A DNA stretch of 51,893 bases from Acrasis kona (GCA_026419775.2 JAOPGA020000562.1:1-51893), one strand, 5' to 3'; positions 34,628 to 45,055 are shown, numbered from the stretch's first letter. The notes: generated from the letters alone by a model not told the origin. Translations and numbers: made by a program.

Positions 34628-34721
34628 ATAAATTTTTAGTGTTTAAAAATGTTCTATCTAGATTTCATGTATTCATTTTGGAACAACATCAAACAAAATA
34701 CCATTATTAATAAAAACAAAT

Positions 34722-36047
34722 TTAATTTTTGAAAGCGCTAAGCATTTTTGATTTGCTCTTCGTGGCATAAGTAGATTTGATCGCGTTCGATCTTTGGTTG
34801 CTCTGTTCCGACCACTGCTTGTTAATAACCTTGTTACCGCGCGACTGATACGCTTGAATGCTTTCTGTGTTTTGAAGTACGTCATCCAACGCATCATTCA
34901 ATCCACAATAAAAGTCATCTTGTGCATAAGCAGAAGTCTTTAAAACTTTTTGTTGTTGTTGAACGACGCTTCTTAGGGCTTGCAGATCTCCTTGGTCAGC
35001 GAGAAGTCTTCCTTGTCGTAGAGCGTCGGCTTGACTAATCCTCATGCGTTGCTTGTCTACATCTTTATTTGGGACATCCATCTTTGCATCTTTTAATCTA
35101 CGGACAGTGGTTGTGATCGATTGCTCTCCATGTGTCTTTTCCACGACATTGTAATAAGCAATACTCAACTTGACGAGTTGCTGTGACTGGTTGTCCTCTC
35201 CAATTTCACCAACACCAACCTCAAAAACAATATCCTTTGTTTCACCAGCATACAAATCACCAATTATAATTTCGTTTTCGGAAGGCTTCTTGTAATCAGT
35301 GCGAACGGCTTTTAGTGTGCAACCGTCGATGGGATCAATTTTTAACTTTATGTTTTGAGCAGACACGCTGAGTAAACCACCCAAGCAATCAGAGAATGAT
35401 TGTGGAATTTCATCATTCTTTTGAATATAGTAATACAGACCAGTTCCAGCTTCTGCAACTGCCCTTAGCATATTTGCGTCGTGGTCGTTACCAAAACCAA
35501 AAGTGAAGACATTTACAGGCTTTTTCATGCTTTTCATGTGCACGTCCATACCAGCAACGACATTATCTGCTGCATTAATTCCAGAGTTTGCAAGCCCGTC
35601 CGTAAACAAAAGAACAGAACAAATGTCGTTAGGGGAAGTGCGATTACTACTAATCTGAAGACCTGTATAGAGAGCGTCACTTAAATTAGTACTTCCTCGG
35701 GCAGTAATTCCTTTTATAATATTCTTGGCCTCGACTTTATTGCTCTTTGTCATGTTGGTCAGTTGAAGCACCGTTTCAATTGCATGGTCAAAAATCACAA
35801 GAGATAATCTGTCAGATTCCATGAGCTGATCAACAACAAAAGACAGGGTTTCCCTTACAAGTGCTATTTTATCTCCTCCCATGCTTCCTGAACGGTCGAT
35901 GACGCAGGTGATGTCTATAGGAGCCCTATCGACTTCAACATCGGGGGCGGTTATGGTGGCAATAGCGTAGATATCTTTTGCAGCGTGGCTAATGTCTTCA
36001 AACTCTACTGCGGTGCTTAGTGATAGTTCCGAAAGGATTGGTGCCAT
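34722..36047 (-). CDS. von Willebrand factor A (VWA) domain protein
   Basis: Intronless, 441 residues. The VWA domain spans about residues 40-220 and has a complete metal-ion-dependent adhesion site: DRSGS at 51-55, a Thr within ARGSTNLSDAL, and FTDGLAN. A beta-rich region with IGDLYAGETKDIVFEVGVGE follows, then a helical C-terminus (QADALRQGRLLADQGDLQAL) ending in a basic Ser/Lys tail. There is no signal peptide or membrane segment, so it is probably cytosolic. The layout matches intracellular VWA proteins sometimes linked to ubiquitin ligases (WAV-3-like), though no RING or U-box is present. The function is unknown. It converges on the dynein gene with 94 bases between stops. Confidence 0.85.
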   Translation of the reverse strand: MAPILSELSLSTAVEFEDISHAAKDIYAIATITAPDVEVDRAPIDITCVIDRSGSMGGDKIALVRETLSFVVDQLMESDRLSLVIFDHAIETVLQLTNMTKSNKVEAKNIIKGITARGSTNLSDALYTGLQISSNRTSPNDICSVLLFTDGLANSGINAADNVVAGMDVHMKSMKKPVNVFTFGFGNDHDANMLRAVAEAGTGLYYYIQKNDEIPQSFSDCLGGLLSVSAQNIKLKIDPIDGCTLKAVRTDYKKPSENEIIIGDLYAGETKDIVFEVGVGEIGEDNQSQQLVKLSIAYYNVVEKTHGEQSITTTVRRLKDAKMDVPNKDVDKQRMRISQADALRQGRLLADQGDLQALRSVVQQQQKVLKTSAYAQDDFYCGLNDALDDVLQNTESIQAYQSRGNKVINKQWSEQSNQRSNAIKSTYATKSKSKMLSAFKN

Positions 36048-36353
36048 GATTGTTTTTGTATGTTTGGTTTCTTCGTTGAATTTTTTCTTTTATCTGGAAC
36101 ATGATTTCGAAGTTCCTCGAACTTCGTTATTGACTCAAGACATGATTTTGTTCTATTTCAATTTTGTAAAAAAAAATTTTATTGTAATATAGGATGAAGG
36201 TCTCAATCTCGTATGCAAGGAGGAACATCTGAACTATTTACACATCATCTCTCAAACGAATTGAGCTCGATCGATCATAAGCAGAGCTTTTGAGCTTTTC
36301 AAGATGTCATCTTGATGAAAATTGTATTAATTGTATTAATTTATTATATTACA

Positions 36354-37370
36354 TTAAGGAGTCGTCGCTCTTTCTCTTGTCAAATAAAATTCTTCGTTAA
36401 TAATGTGCTGTCTGCTTAGTTGATTGATGTCATCCTCGTCATATGCATCCCTCAAATCATGAACAAAGTTCTTTTAATTGATTTATAAACCTAGGCACAA
36501 AACATAAACACAACACCACCCAACAATATCAACAACCATTGTTGCATAGTCAATGTGGTTCAAGTTTGTTGACCTTTACAATCAACTTAGTCTTGAAAGC
36601 AAGACATCAAAAGACCTCAGTAAGAAATACAACTTTCATTAAGACTAATAAACCGCCGCAAAAGCCGACAAACGTCAAGAATTCATTTCTACACGTATTT
36701 AATACATTGTTAGTTGTTACGAAGATGAGATTACCGTAGTTTTGCAATTGTATGCTGCCTGTTGTTGTTCCATTTGGACTTTAATGTCCATTGCATCTGC
36801 GCGTTGGGGGATGTGGGATCTGATTGTCGGCTACTCTCTCAATCTGTGGGTTTTGAAGGAGAAACGGTTCTTACATCGTCTCGCACTTCGTTGTTCTTAT
36901 GCAAGTTTTTGTAATCTGTAGTTGACTAATACCTTTTTTCACGTTTTGATAGCCTCTTGTCTTTTGGCACTCCTTTTGCTTTTGGCATGTAGTACTGCGC
37001 CAGGTCAATCTGCAGCATGTCACAAAGTCCAGACATGGTAATATTTCCCTGCCTCTTGGTACCACTTTTGAAACCACTTCCTTGGGATTTGTTGTTTTCT
37101 TCCTCTGAAGTAGACAGTTTGATCTTGATCGGAATTTGATGTGTCTTTAACTTTTTATAAATTGCCCCTTTCTGTGTCTTTGCGACATCCCCAACTTTTT
37201 ATTTTACAAGACTTGTTCTTCATAAAACAGACAATTGAATTGAATTTGTTATAAGACTTGTTAAGTTGTTCTTGGAGGCGTAATCTAGAGCATCGGAAGA
37301 CACCAATCAACCTTGACTCGCCCTCGTCACTCTTAGAAGAGCAGTCTTTTTTTGATTCTTCTGCCCCTCT
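36354..37370 (-). CDS. Unresolved small exons of one or two intron-rich genes
   Basis: No long frame exists here, but several minus-strand segments have clear protein-like composition and potential splice sites. From 5' to 3': a frame with GAEESKKDCSSKSDEGESRL (about 37,150-37,370); a frame with MSGLCDMLQIDLAQYYMPKAKG (about 36,930-37,195); MDIKVQMEQQQAAYN at 36721-36791; a hydrophobic segment FLTFVGFCGGLLVLMKVVF (about 36,620-36,688); and a last exon 36354-36470 beginning NFVHDLRDAYDEDD and ending at TAA, followed by AATAAA. The 36,721/36,688 pair joins across a 32-base GT-AG intron. Other junctions are ambiguous. The 3' exons suggest a small membrane protein. No family assigned. From 37,370 to 37,687 I see nothing. 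Confidence 0.35.
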
Positions 37371-37687
37371 TCGATACTAGTATGGCCCGGAGAGTGGTGT
37401 AGATCCGATTCAAGGGTTAATAGTGGATATCTTAGAACAGTTCAACATTCAAAAACTATTAATACTCTCCCAAAATCAGCTACATTGTGCGTAATTACAA
37501 CACTTTTTTAATCAACTTCAGTAGGCTTCACAAATTTCGGAATAATGCGTTCTTCGGCATGAACACGTAAGCACAGAATTTCATGTTGTTGACACAAGCA
37601 GTTGCTACAGGAGTATTTTAGAATTAAGCATATCTATTCGCTGAAAGTACTAAAGAAACAAGACGATACACTGCTTTAATTAATCAT

Positions 37688-38716
37688 TTATTGGTACCTC
37701 TCCCTAAAGAATCTCTGGATGATTTGGAAAAAATCTTCTTCAAAATACAAGTCGCAACCACTCATCATGATTAGAACAGTTAGTAAAAGCCTAAGCCCCA
37801 AGCCTTGACTGGCATCACGATGGTTCAGAGACTCGCTTATTTTGTACAAGCAGTTACAGACTCTCTCGGTTGAAGAGTCGCTGTTATCATCTGAGGCAAA
37901 ATCCAAAATATGCTCCACTCCCTCATCATTAATGCTTAATATTATATTTTCATTTTGATTCATGTCTTGTTCAAAGTACGCTACATTTAATGAGTGTCTT
38001 GCACCGGTTGGATCATAGCAGAGTATTGTAAGATCATGTTTGGTACCAGGGCCATTCACGTTACAACGCGTAATGTAGAATGGTTGTTTTATGCTCATAA
38101 ACGTGTTGGATAGGCTGTCGAGGTCGAAAGAGGGAAAATGTGACGCGAGTTTGCTCATTGTAGTGAAGAAGTGAACTGTACAGGCAAGGGCTCCTGATTC
38201 AGTGAAGCTTTCTTGCGTCGTTAATTTTTCGAGTGGTATTGTTGTGTTGATTGTTGCAGTAACGTCCGTTAATTGTATTTGTTCTGTCCATTTGTTCCAA
38301 AAGTATAACCTCTGTAGGTACCGGTGATGACGAAAGTTTGTAGCATCCGTTGCTTTAAATATTTGTTCCTCCAAGTATGTCCATATATCGTTTTCCACAA
38401 GAGCATCCCTCCATTCTCTACATGTACACAGTACATTAACTATGGTATTGGGGTCATTTATGAAAGCCACCACATCATTCAGAATATAACATGGAAACTC
38501 TACTTGTGAAGTCATCGATTGCGCTTGAGGATGGTCCTCGATGTTCTCGATGTTTAGTTCTGGTATTAAGCTCTGAATGATGTCATTTATTTGTGAAGAC
38601 GCGTCCTCCAGTATACCTGAGCATTCGTCGATTTGTTTTTTGCCCAAAGCTTCCGTGTATTGCTGTAATATTTCGGGGAATTGAAATCGGATACCTGTGT
38701 GTGCATCTTTACTCAT
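37688..38716 (-). CDS. F-box-like protein
   Basis: Intronless, 342 residues. Around residues 75-115 the pattern ILNDVVAFINDPNTIVNVLCTCREWRDAL, then NDIW, fits a divergent F-box with the usual leucine spacing and terminal Trp. The N-terminal 60 residues are helical (FPEILQQYTEALGKKQIDECSG). The remainder has no recognised repeat such as LRR or WD40, but shows strand-like stretches (KHDLTILCYDPTGARHSLNVAY). It could be a second SCF adaptor in this window; it shows no obvious sequence kinship with the F-box protein at 18950. There is no signal peptide or membrane segment. Confidence 0.55.
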   Translation of the reverse strand: MSKDAHTGIRFQFPEILQQYTEALGKKQIDECSGILEDASSQINDIIQSLIPELNIENIEDHPQAQSMTSQVEFPCYILNDVVAFINDPNTIVNVLCTCREWRDALVENDIWTYLEEQIFKATDATNFRHHRYLQRLYFWNKWTEQIQLTDVTATINTTIPLEKLTTQESFTESGALACTVHFFTTMSKLASHFPSFDLDSLSNTFMSIKQPFYITRCNVNGPGTKHDLTILCYDPTGARHSLNVAYFEQDMNQNENIILSINDEGVEHILDFASDDNSDSSTERVCNCLYKISESLNHRDASQGLGLRLLLTVLIMMSGCDLYFEEDFFQIIQRFFRERYQ

Positions 38717-39051
38717 CGCACAGAATCTTCTGCACTCTGGATCTTATAATATTGTAACATCCGAATAAGTCAATTTTGGCATTTTTTATTCGGATATTAG
38801 ACACCAAACCCACCCGCCAATTGGAAAAAACCAGAACAGAAAAGGAAGAGAAATACGTGAGCATGGTTGGTAGTGTGAAGTGCGATATCAGAAGAAAATA
38901 ACATACTTTAGACAACCATACCAATACAATAAAAGAAGAAGTTAGGATAGCTCATTGCATTAAATGTTACACCTCCTGATTATTGGACTTTTAGCAAAGA
39001 CAATCGTTGAGAGTAAAAAAAGAAAAGTATACAAAAACAAAAATTTATTCA
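38717..39051. other. Intergenic, nothing recognised
   Basis: About 335 bases separate the CAP protein stop from the F-box-like start on the same strand. A 71-codon frame here overlaps the F-box-like start in another frame and looks like chance. No RNA gene seen. Confidence 0.4.
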
Positions 39052-39867
39052 TCAATAAGGTTTCTGCCCAACATAATTTCCGCCTGGTGAATAATCACAT
39101 AAAATTGTGTTTCCGTAACTTATATTGGAGCATTTTACTCTAGCACATCCAACCTTCAAACTCGACCTCCACACTATCTGCGTGTAATGTCCACATTGTT
39201 TATTACTCTGACATGAATTAGTTGTGTAATTGTAATAGAGTTTTTCTGATCCCCACGATGAAACGGCATCCACTCCAGATAAAACGGCACTAGATGTTGA
39301 TGCGAAAATGTTCTCCCCAACATATGTTTTATCAGCAAGATATCTGTTTGAGTTGTGAGCCATTAATGCACCTCCGGACACACACTGCTGGGCATATGAT
39401 ATTGCAAAGTCTTCCACTGCTGTACTCCACGACATCATTTCAGTTATACCGACAGCTGAACGTAATTTGTTGTGGGCGTCAACAATAGCCGCAATCTCAT
39501 CTGCTGAGAATTTGTTTGATGTTGATGGTGCTGCGGTAGGTGTTATTGAAGGAGAGACAATAGATGTTGGAGCTATTGTGGTTGGCGCTGCAGTAGTAGA
39601 AGGAGTTGCAGTAGTGGTAGGTGATCCGCTCGTTGTTGGTTTTGTGGTGGTGACCTTCGGAATAGTAGGAGTAGGTTTAATTGTAACAGGTGAGCTTGTT
39701 GAAGTCTCAGGTTTTAAGGTGGGTGTTGGAGTTGTGGTGATGGGCGTGCACCAGCATTGCATCTTTTCCGATGTACTACTTGTCGTTAAAATGTGAGTCG
39801 CTTGTTGTGCGGTTGCATTTGATATTATACTTAACGCTATTAGGGTAAAAATTACGAACCTTCTCAT
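39052..39867 (-). CDS. Secreted CAP/SCP (PR-1-like) domain protein
   Basis: Intronless, 271 residues: signal peptide (about 1-20), a Thr/Pro/Ser-rich linker of about 90 residues likely to be O-glycosylated, then a CAP domain. Family hallmarks are AIVDAHNKLRS, MSWSTAVEDFAISYAQQC, GENIFAS, CGHYTQIVW (the CAP1 signature) and LCDYSPGGNYVG, with cysteines spaced for disulfides. CAP proteins are secreted and various members bind sterols or lipids or have defence and protease-like roles; the role here is unknown. The His/Glu residues of the central cavity appear present (AHN, GEN, GHYTQ). The Thr/Pro linker recalls cell-surface mucins and gives spacing from the membrane or wall. The next gene upstream on the same strand is also secreted. 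Confidence 0.92.
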   Translation of the reverse strand: MRRFVIFTLIALSIISNATAQQATHILTTSSTSEKMQCWCTPITTTPTPTLKPETSTSSPVTIKPTPTIPKVTTTKPTTSGSPTTTATPSTTAAPTTIAPTSIVSPSITPTAAPSTSNKFSADEIAAIVDAHNKLRSAVGITEMMSWSTAVEDFAISYAQQCVSGGALMAHNSNRYLADKTYVGENIFASTSSAVLSGVDAVSSWGSEKLYYNYTTNSCQSNKQCGHYTQIVWRSSLKVGCARVKCSNISYGNTILCDYSPGGNYVGQKPY

Positions 39868-40077
39868 GTTTGTATCTTTTTACATCTTAAAGTGCGGTTA
39901 CTTGATCATTTATACAATGCTAACCGAATAACTGATCAGGTAAATTATTAAAAACACGCAGCAGTTAAAGATGTTATACCCAATATATATCTCATGATTC
40001 GGCTCATTAATTCGAAGCAAATAAAGCGACCGACTGTTACAAAAGCGATAAAAAAAAGGATAAAAGAAGAAAATTTA

Positions 40078-41646
40078 TTAAACAAGTCCTAACCACGCTA
40101 ATATCGCCTTGATGGTTAATAGGCCAGGTTGTTTGTCCCAGTAATCACAAACATCCTTTGTGGTATTGTATCTAGAAGTAATGTTCCAATAAAAGTTCAA
40201 ATCATTGTCCCTGTCGAGCGTGTATCTATCCCAATGCGGTACGCCATTTCCATTTGGATTGCCAGTCTTTGCAAAGTTGGTCCAGTAACTAACCATTGAG
40301 TCAGCCACGTACTGCTCCCCTTTAGTAGGACGATAGTTTTTGGGAGCAAAATCAGAGCGAATGGATGGGAACTCAAACATGAGTTCGATGATATGAGAAG
40401 ATTGCCAGCAAGGAGCAAAAGTCATATTTGCAGCAAAGTTATATAAAAATACATCAGCACCGTGCACTTCCAAAGAGTTTGCAGCGGCACGAGTTCCACA
40501 ATGGAAAATAAAATCAGAAGTGATGGCGATCAAGTTGCGCATGGCAGAGGAATACCTCTCCCTTGGATACAATCTCTTTATTGCTGGCGCATGCGTGCCA
40601 AATAATGCCAAGAGTAGACCCTGTAGGTGCAAATCGTTGAAATTTTCTTCTTTCAATCTCATGCACAAGAAGAGCGCGAACTCATCCTTGTTGTTTCCGA
40701 TGATAATGTTTTTATCTACTTTGAAGCTTCCAGTTTTGAGCGAATCTGAGATTGAGGTTTTGAAGGCCGCTCCGTCGATTACTGGGTACATTCCTATCGC
40801 GTACAGTTTATCGCTCATGGCTCCCTTGACTAGACTCAAAGCATCTTGTTGCAACAAACAATCAAAAGTTAAGCAACCCATTTTAGCACGTAGAGCTTTG
40901 GCGAAAACATTTGCTTGGAATTTGGACAAGCTCAACTCGGGATTAATGTTTCCACTTTGTATAATGGCTCTTTTGAACAATTTAGTATCGGTCAAGTCGG
41001 AGACTAGATGCATCAATATTGATTGACCTCCAGCACTCTGGCCGAAAATTGTGACTTGGCTTGGATCGCCTCCGAACGCTGCAATGTTTTGGTTTACATA
41101 TTTTAGAGCTTCAATTTGATCCAAGAAACCCCAGTTGCCTGTCGTGCCGAATTGTGTTTGAAGGAATGAGTCTCCAAAAAAGCCAAGAACACCCAATCTG
41201 TAATTGATGGTGACCACAACGACACCTGATGATGCTAGGAGAGAGCCGTCATATTGGTGACCAGCCCCACCCCAAAATGCGCCACCGTGCACGTAGAACA
41301 TTACAGGAAGGTTAGTTGCGTTCAATGGTGCGTAGATATTTAGGAACAAACAGTCTTCGCTCGTATCCTCTTCACGTATTTTAAATAGGTCAAAATATGG
41401 TTGTGTACAAGCAGAGCCTGGTTTGGTTGCATCTTTGATTTCTTCCCACACTCGTTGATTTGGAAGTGAGACCGTTGGTTTCCATCTGAGTGGTGACTCT
41501 GCAAATCTCACGCCAAGAAAAGCTCTTATGTTACTAAACTCTTCATGAATTTTACCTCCAAGCTTTCCTTGAACTGTCTCCACAACCAAGTTCTGGGCAT
41601 ACACTGCAATAGCAACAAGGTAGAGGGACACCAACAACTTCAACAT
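40078..41646 (-). CDS. Secreted type-B carboxylesterase
   Basis: Intronless, 522 residues with a signal peptide (about 1-18). It has the alpha/beta-hydrolase layout of the carboxylesterase/cholinesterase family: EDCLFLNIYAP, oxyanion-hole HGGAFWGG at 120-127, nucleophile Ser204 in GQSAGG, acid residue Glu322 within NNKDEF, and His418 in SSHIIEL. The triad is therefore complete. The nucleophile elbow has Gln where many members have Glu (GESAGG), a common variant. Length is close to the family norm, so the gene is full length. Expected activity is hydrolysis of carboxylic esters outside the cell or in a digestive vacuole; the substrate cannot be inferred. The stop is followed at once by TAATAAA. 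Confidence 0.93.
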   Translation of the reverse strand: MLKLLVSLYLVAIAVYAQNLVVETVQGKLGGKIHEEFSNIRAFLGVRFAESPLRWKPTVSLPNQRVWEEIKDATKPGSACTQPYFDLFKIREEDTSEDCLFLNIYAPLNATNLPVMFYVHGGAFWGGAGHQYDGSLLASSGVVVVTINYRLGVLGFFGDSFLQTQFGTTGNWGFLDQIEALKYVNQNIAAFGGDPSQVTIFGQSAGGQSILMHLVSDLTDTKLFKRAIIQSGNINPELSLSKFQANVFAKALRAKMGCLTFDCLLQQDALSLVKGAMSDKLYAIGMYPVIDGAAFKTSISDSLKTGSFKVDKNIIIGNNKDEFALFLCMRLKEENFNDLHLQGLLLALFGTHAPAIKRLYPRERYSSAMRNLIAITSDFIFHCGTRAAANSLEVHGADVFLYNFAANMTFAPCWQSSHIIELMFEFPSIRSDFAPKNYRPTKGEQYVADSMVSYWTNFAKTGNPNGNGVPHWDRYTLDRDNDLNFYWNITSRYNTTKDVCDYWDKQPGLLTIKAILAWLGLV

Positions 41647-41777
41647 TTTGACAAATTTCCTGTGTCACTCCTGCGGTGTTCCTTTTATCTTTAACAAAGC
41701 TCCGTTCCGGCAATCATTATTGTAATAGGTGGAAATAACCCGAACAAAACTTCTACACCGTCGTAGGAAGAATAGTT

Positions 41778-42702
41778 TTATTTATTTAGAGATAGATTAA
41801 TAAAGTTCCGTGCCATTGTCCTTCCTACCTGCATATCAGGTTCATTAGCATCTAAGAATACCGGTGTATCTATTCCGTATATCACCTTCACATCCTCAAG
41901 GCACTCATCTACAATCTCCTTATCATACTCTGGGTGGAATTGCACTCCATAAGCTCTCTTGCCAGGAATGTGGAAGGCTTGAGAATACCAATTATCACCA
42001 CCAATAATTGATTCACCCTCTTTGAGAACAAAACAATCAGAATGGTATGAACCAGAAACAAATTCACTCGGAACATCCCGAAGAATTTCATCCTGCTTCA
42101 AGGTTCTTAATCTTGTATAACCAAATTCGTCTAATTTGTTCTGCTTCTTCATTGTACTCATAACAGCATCACCGTAGTGTGCAGACACAATAGCCTGAGC
42201 ACCAAAACAGATTCCGAACATGGGAAAATCTATAGACAATAAGGATCTTATTAGTGGAAGTAGTGTTTTGTCAAGATATGGTTTTCTTCGGTCGAAAACA
42301 CAAGAGTCATCGCTTCCACTGATGACAAGACCGTGGTAGTGCTCTGTTATAAATTTGAAAATGTCAACAACAGGCACTTCTTTGGCGTGAGCGTCATTCT
42401 CTGACTTTAACTCAAACTTTAGCATCTCTGTTGAATTTTTTTTGATCTTTTTAAATTCATCAATCTGTTCATCGATAGACGTCAAATTCAGGGTAAATGG
42501 AGATGGCCAATGATTGTATACAATTGCGTATGTATCGCAGTCAACAGACTCATCCACATTTGCTTTCTCGAACATGTCTTGAATCAATTTGGCTTCTTGG
42601 AACTCAATTCGATCACTTACATCAAAGATGCATAGTTTTACTTTACTCTACAATTGTTATGATCACAACAACTTGTTAACTCACTTGTTTGGTTGATTCC
42701 AT
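41778..42702 (-). CDS. Class I glutamine amidotransferase-like protein
   Basis: Two exons: an 18-base first exon (42685-42702, MESTKQ) and 41778-42647, joined by a 37-base GT-AG intron, 295 residues in all. The added N-terminus supplies the first strand (KVKLCIFDVSD). Catalytic residues are present: Cys153 in GICFGAQ, His244 and Glu246 in QFHPEYDKE. HGLVISGSDDSC forms the usual loop before the nucleophile. The domain stands alone with no synthase partner, as in GMP-synthase-like GATase proteins and gamma-glutamyl peptidases such as those acting on glutathione conjugates. The reaction is therefore hydrolysis of a gamma-glutamyl amide; the substrate is unknown. No signal peptide, so cytosolic. 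Confidence 0.85.
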
Positions 42703-42913
42703 TTTTATAAATAAATTGAAATAGAAATAGATTGTGTTACAATTTAACGGACAATGTTGATATATAACATGAGGTGTATTGGCATACATACCTCGATCTC
42801 AGTGCTAATGTTACGTTGTTGTTATGTTATTTGACCAATCATTTTTTACATGAAGAATTTTCTAGAAAAACTTGAAGTTAAAAAATTGAATCCTCAAAAT
42901 TGAATTTTATACT

Positions 42914-44131
42914 ATGCTAAGTCAACCAATGGAAAGCACAGACGTCAAGTCCGCCACAGATTGTTACTTCTTCCTCACCACAGGATGCACTAAAGTACGC
43001 CATTATATTCAACCGCACGAATGAGGGCGAAATTTGGACGCCTTCAACAGGACCAGTGGAGAGATCAAGGCTTCATGGAGTTATTGGGACGGTTTATCAC
43101 GAAAAAGCCCTTTTCGACGACACTACTTTTTGAGCGGCACCACTTTTCGCCGGACTCTGTGGTATAACAGTAAGATACTAACACTTTATAGGGTGAAAGC
43201 TGTGAGTTCCGTCACAGTGAAGAAGCAAAAAAAAATCCTCGTGAATGCAAGTTTTGGCAAGCGGGGGAATGCACCAATAAAGAGTGCATTTTCCGTCATG
43301 GAACAAAGCAAGTAAAAGTAAGATCAACAAGTATTTTGAACTAGTTAACATTTCTTGAAGAGGGTACCTACTCCATGTTACTATTTTAGTATGGGTAAAT
43401 GTACTAGAGGTGCAACTTGTCCGTTCCTACACGCAACACCAGCCTCATCAAGTTTTTTAACTTCGGTTTTTGGTGATCAACAATCAATCCAACCTAGTTC
43501 AGACTCAGTTTTCGGTTCTATAGCTCAAAATCCTCAACCGACCAGTTCCACATTTTCACAACCCACTGTACCATTAAAAACTGACACTCCTCAAAAGAAG
43601 CCGTTAGATGCCATTTTCACAACCAACCACCAAATAAGCTCATCACCAGTGCAGACGACACCAACATCAATCATTCCTCCATCACCCCAAATTATCGTTA
43701 GGTTTGATGCGTTTGAAGACTTTGAATCATGCGACGATGAACAAGACGAACCAGTCAAAAAGGAAGAAGAGAAGGTAACGCCACCACCAGCAAATGCTCC
43801 AAAAAAAAGAAAGATAAACAGGAGTGTGCTTCGTGAATTAGAAACACAACCCGAAGATGTAACAACAGATAAAAGAAATACAATTACACATCAAACACAA
43901 ACCATAACACATCAAGTCAAAAAAGACGATGAACGAACAAACGAAAAAGTTAAAGATGTCACGAAGAGCTCTTCGACGAAACAACTCAAACCTGCTGTAG
44001 ATCCTTCCAAGAAAACAAAGAGGCCTCTTGAACCAACCAAAAAGACTAGTGTAGCGAAAAAAGTCAAGGTCCAATCCGAAAAGAGTATTGACGAAGAACT
44101 GGCCGCCCTTGAACAAGAACTTAACATGTAA
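42914..44131 (+). CDS. CCCH zinc-finger protein, ZC3H11A-like, three fingers
   Basis: Exons 42914-42994, 43192-43311 and 43361-44131 join across introns of 197 and 49 bases to give 323 residues. Three consecutive CCCH fingers occupy about residues 17-90, each split or bordered by an intron: CYFFLTTGCTKGESCEFRH (C-x7-C-x5-C-x3-H), CKFWQAGECTNKECIFRH (C-x7-C-x4-C-x3-H) and CYYFSMGKCTRGATCPFLH (C-x7-C-x5-C-x3-H). The first two closely match the tandem fingers of animal ZC3H11A, a nuclear mRNA-export factor linked to the TREX complex. The rest is disordered and charged, with KKRK and several Lys-rich runs, and a C-terminal helix (SIDEELAALEQEL). Likely a nuclear RNA-binding protein. The stop forms TAAATAAA. 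Confidence 0.85.
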
Positions 44132-44353
44132 ATAAAATGCACTCGCTAGTATAAATCGTTGTTTTTTTGTTTGTGTTTTGTTCTTCCATCAAGTAACGGG
44201 TTGACAGTGGCTGCCTGGACAACCAAAAAAGAGACCCCAAAGAATCAAATTTAAATTTTACTATACTTTTTCTTTTTCTAAATAGTTCGGTGTTGGGAGT
44301 TATCTGGTATGTGTATAAATCGGAGATGCTGACAGAGTACTTTTCAGTTTAAT

Positions 44354-44833
44354 TTAATTTTCATAATTACTGGAATTATTGTTTTGTGACTGCTTTTGGT
44401 GAGGATAGGCCAATCTGATACCAGACTGCGACAAAGATGTGAATTTGTTCTTTTCAACATCATTTACAACAGGTTTGTTATTTTTGATGTCATCAGATAG
44501 AAGTATTTCATCATAAAACCTTCTGTCTTCTTTTTGTGAAGACCTCTCTTCCCCAATATCTTCTTTAGATCGGCAGTAATCCCAATCTTCTGTATTTTCG
44601 TTAAATTTTAGTCCATCAGTAAACAAAAGCTGTTTATCTACAAGTCTTCCCATATCCCATGTCCCCTTTAACTGACTCCCATTAGGGAATACCAATACTC
44701 CCTCACCATGAAACATACCATCCTTCATTTCACCAGTATACTTAGACCCACTATCTCCAAATGTAAAACAACCGTATCCTTCCATCCTCTCATTTACAGT
44801 GTCTCCTACATAACTCGACTTCGTATACTCCAT
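44354..44833 (-). CDS. MORN5: MORN repeat-containing protein 5
   Basis: 159 residues from the Met at 44833, chosen because MEYTKSSYVG aligns with the start of the MORN5 family; an in-frame Met at 44881 would add 16 residues. MORN motifs include GYGCFTFGD, YTGEMKDGMFHGEG and FPNGSQLKGTW. Beyond them come TDGLKFNE, DWDYC and DRRFYDEIL, which are specific to MORN5 rather than general MORN proteins. The C-terminus is low complexity (Asn/Ser-rich) and replaces the longer conserved tail of animal members. MORN5 is associated with motile cilia and flagella, in keeping with the dynein gene nearby. Single exon. Confidence 0.88.
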   Translation of the reverse strand: MEYTKSSYVGDTVNERMEGYGCFTFGDSGSKYTGEMKDGMFHGEGVLVFPNGSQLKGTWDMGRLVDKQLLFTDGLKFNENTEDWDYCRSKEDIGEERSSQKEDRRFYDEILLSDDIKNNKPVVNDVEKNKFTSLSQSGIRLAYPHQKQSQNNNSSNYEN

Positions 44834-45055
44834 TTTGTAAATAACTTTAAATGGCGGGATCCACATCACACGTAAAAACACTGTAGAATTTAATTTGTCT
44901 TCATGTCGTATTGGACAATCAAGAACTCTTAATGAGTTAGAATCTATGGAAACAAATTATTTAGCAAAGTACGAGCGAGATAAGTATCAAATCAAATGTT
45001 TAAAAACTTGATGTTATTATTATTAAGCATACTTCTTTTGTTAACGTTACACACA

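Noticed and set aside
36354-36791. Assignment of the hydrophobic small-exon gene to the plasminogen-receptor-like (PLGRKT) family
   Set aside because: Only a faint resemblance at both ends; splice junctions are unresolved, so no family name is given.
38709-38924. 71-codon minus-strand frame upstream of the F-box-like gene
   Set aside because: It overlaps the start of that gene in another frame and is rich in random hydrophobic residues.
43034-43315. 93-codon plus-strand frame in the CCCH gene
   Set aside because: It covers the 197-base intron and reads exon 2 out of the zinc-finger frame.
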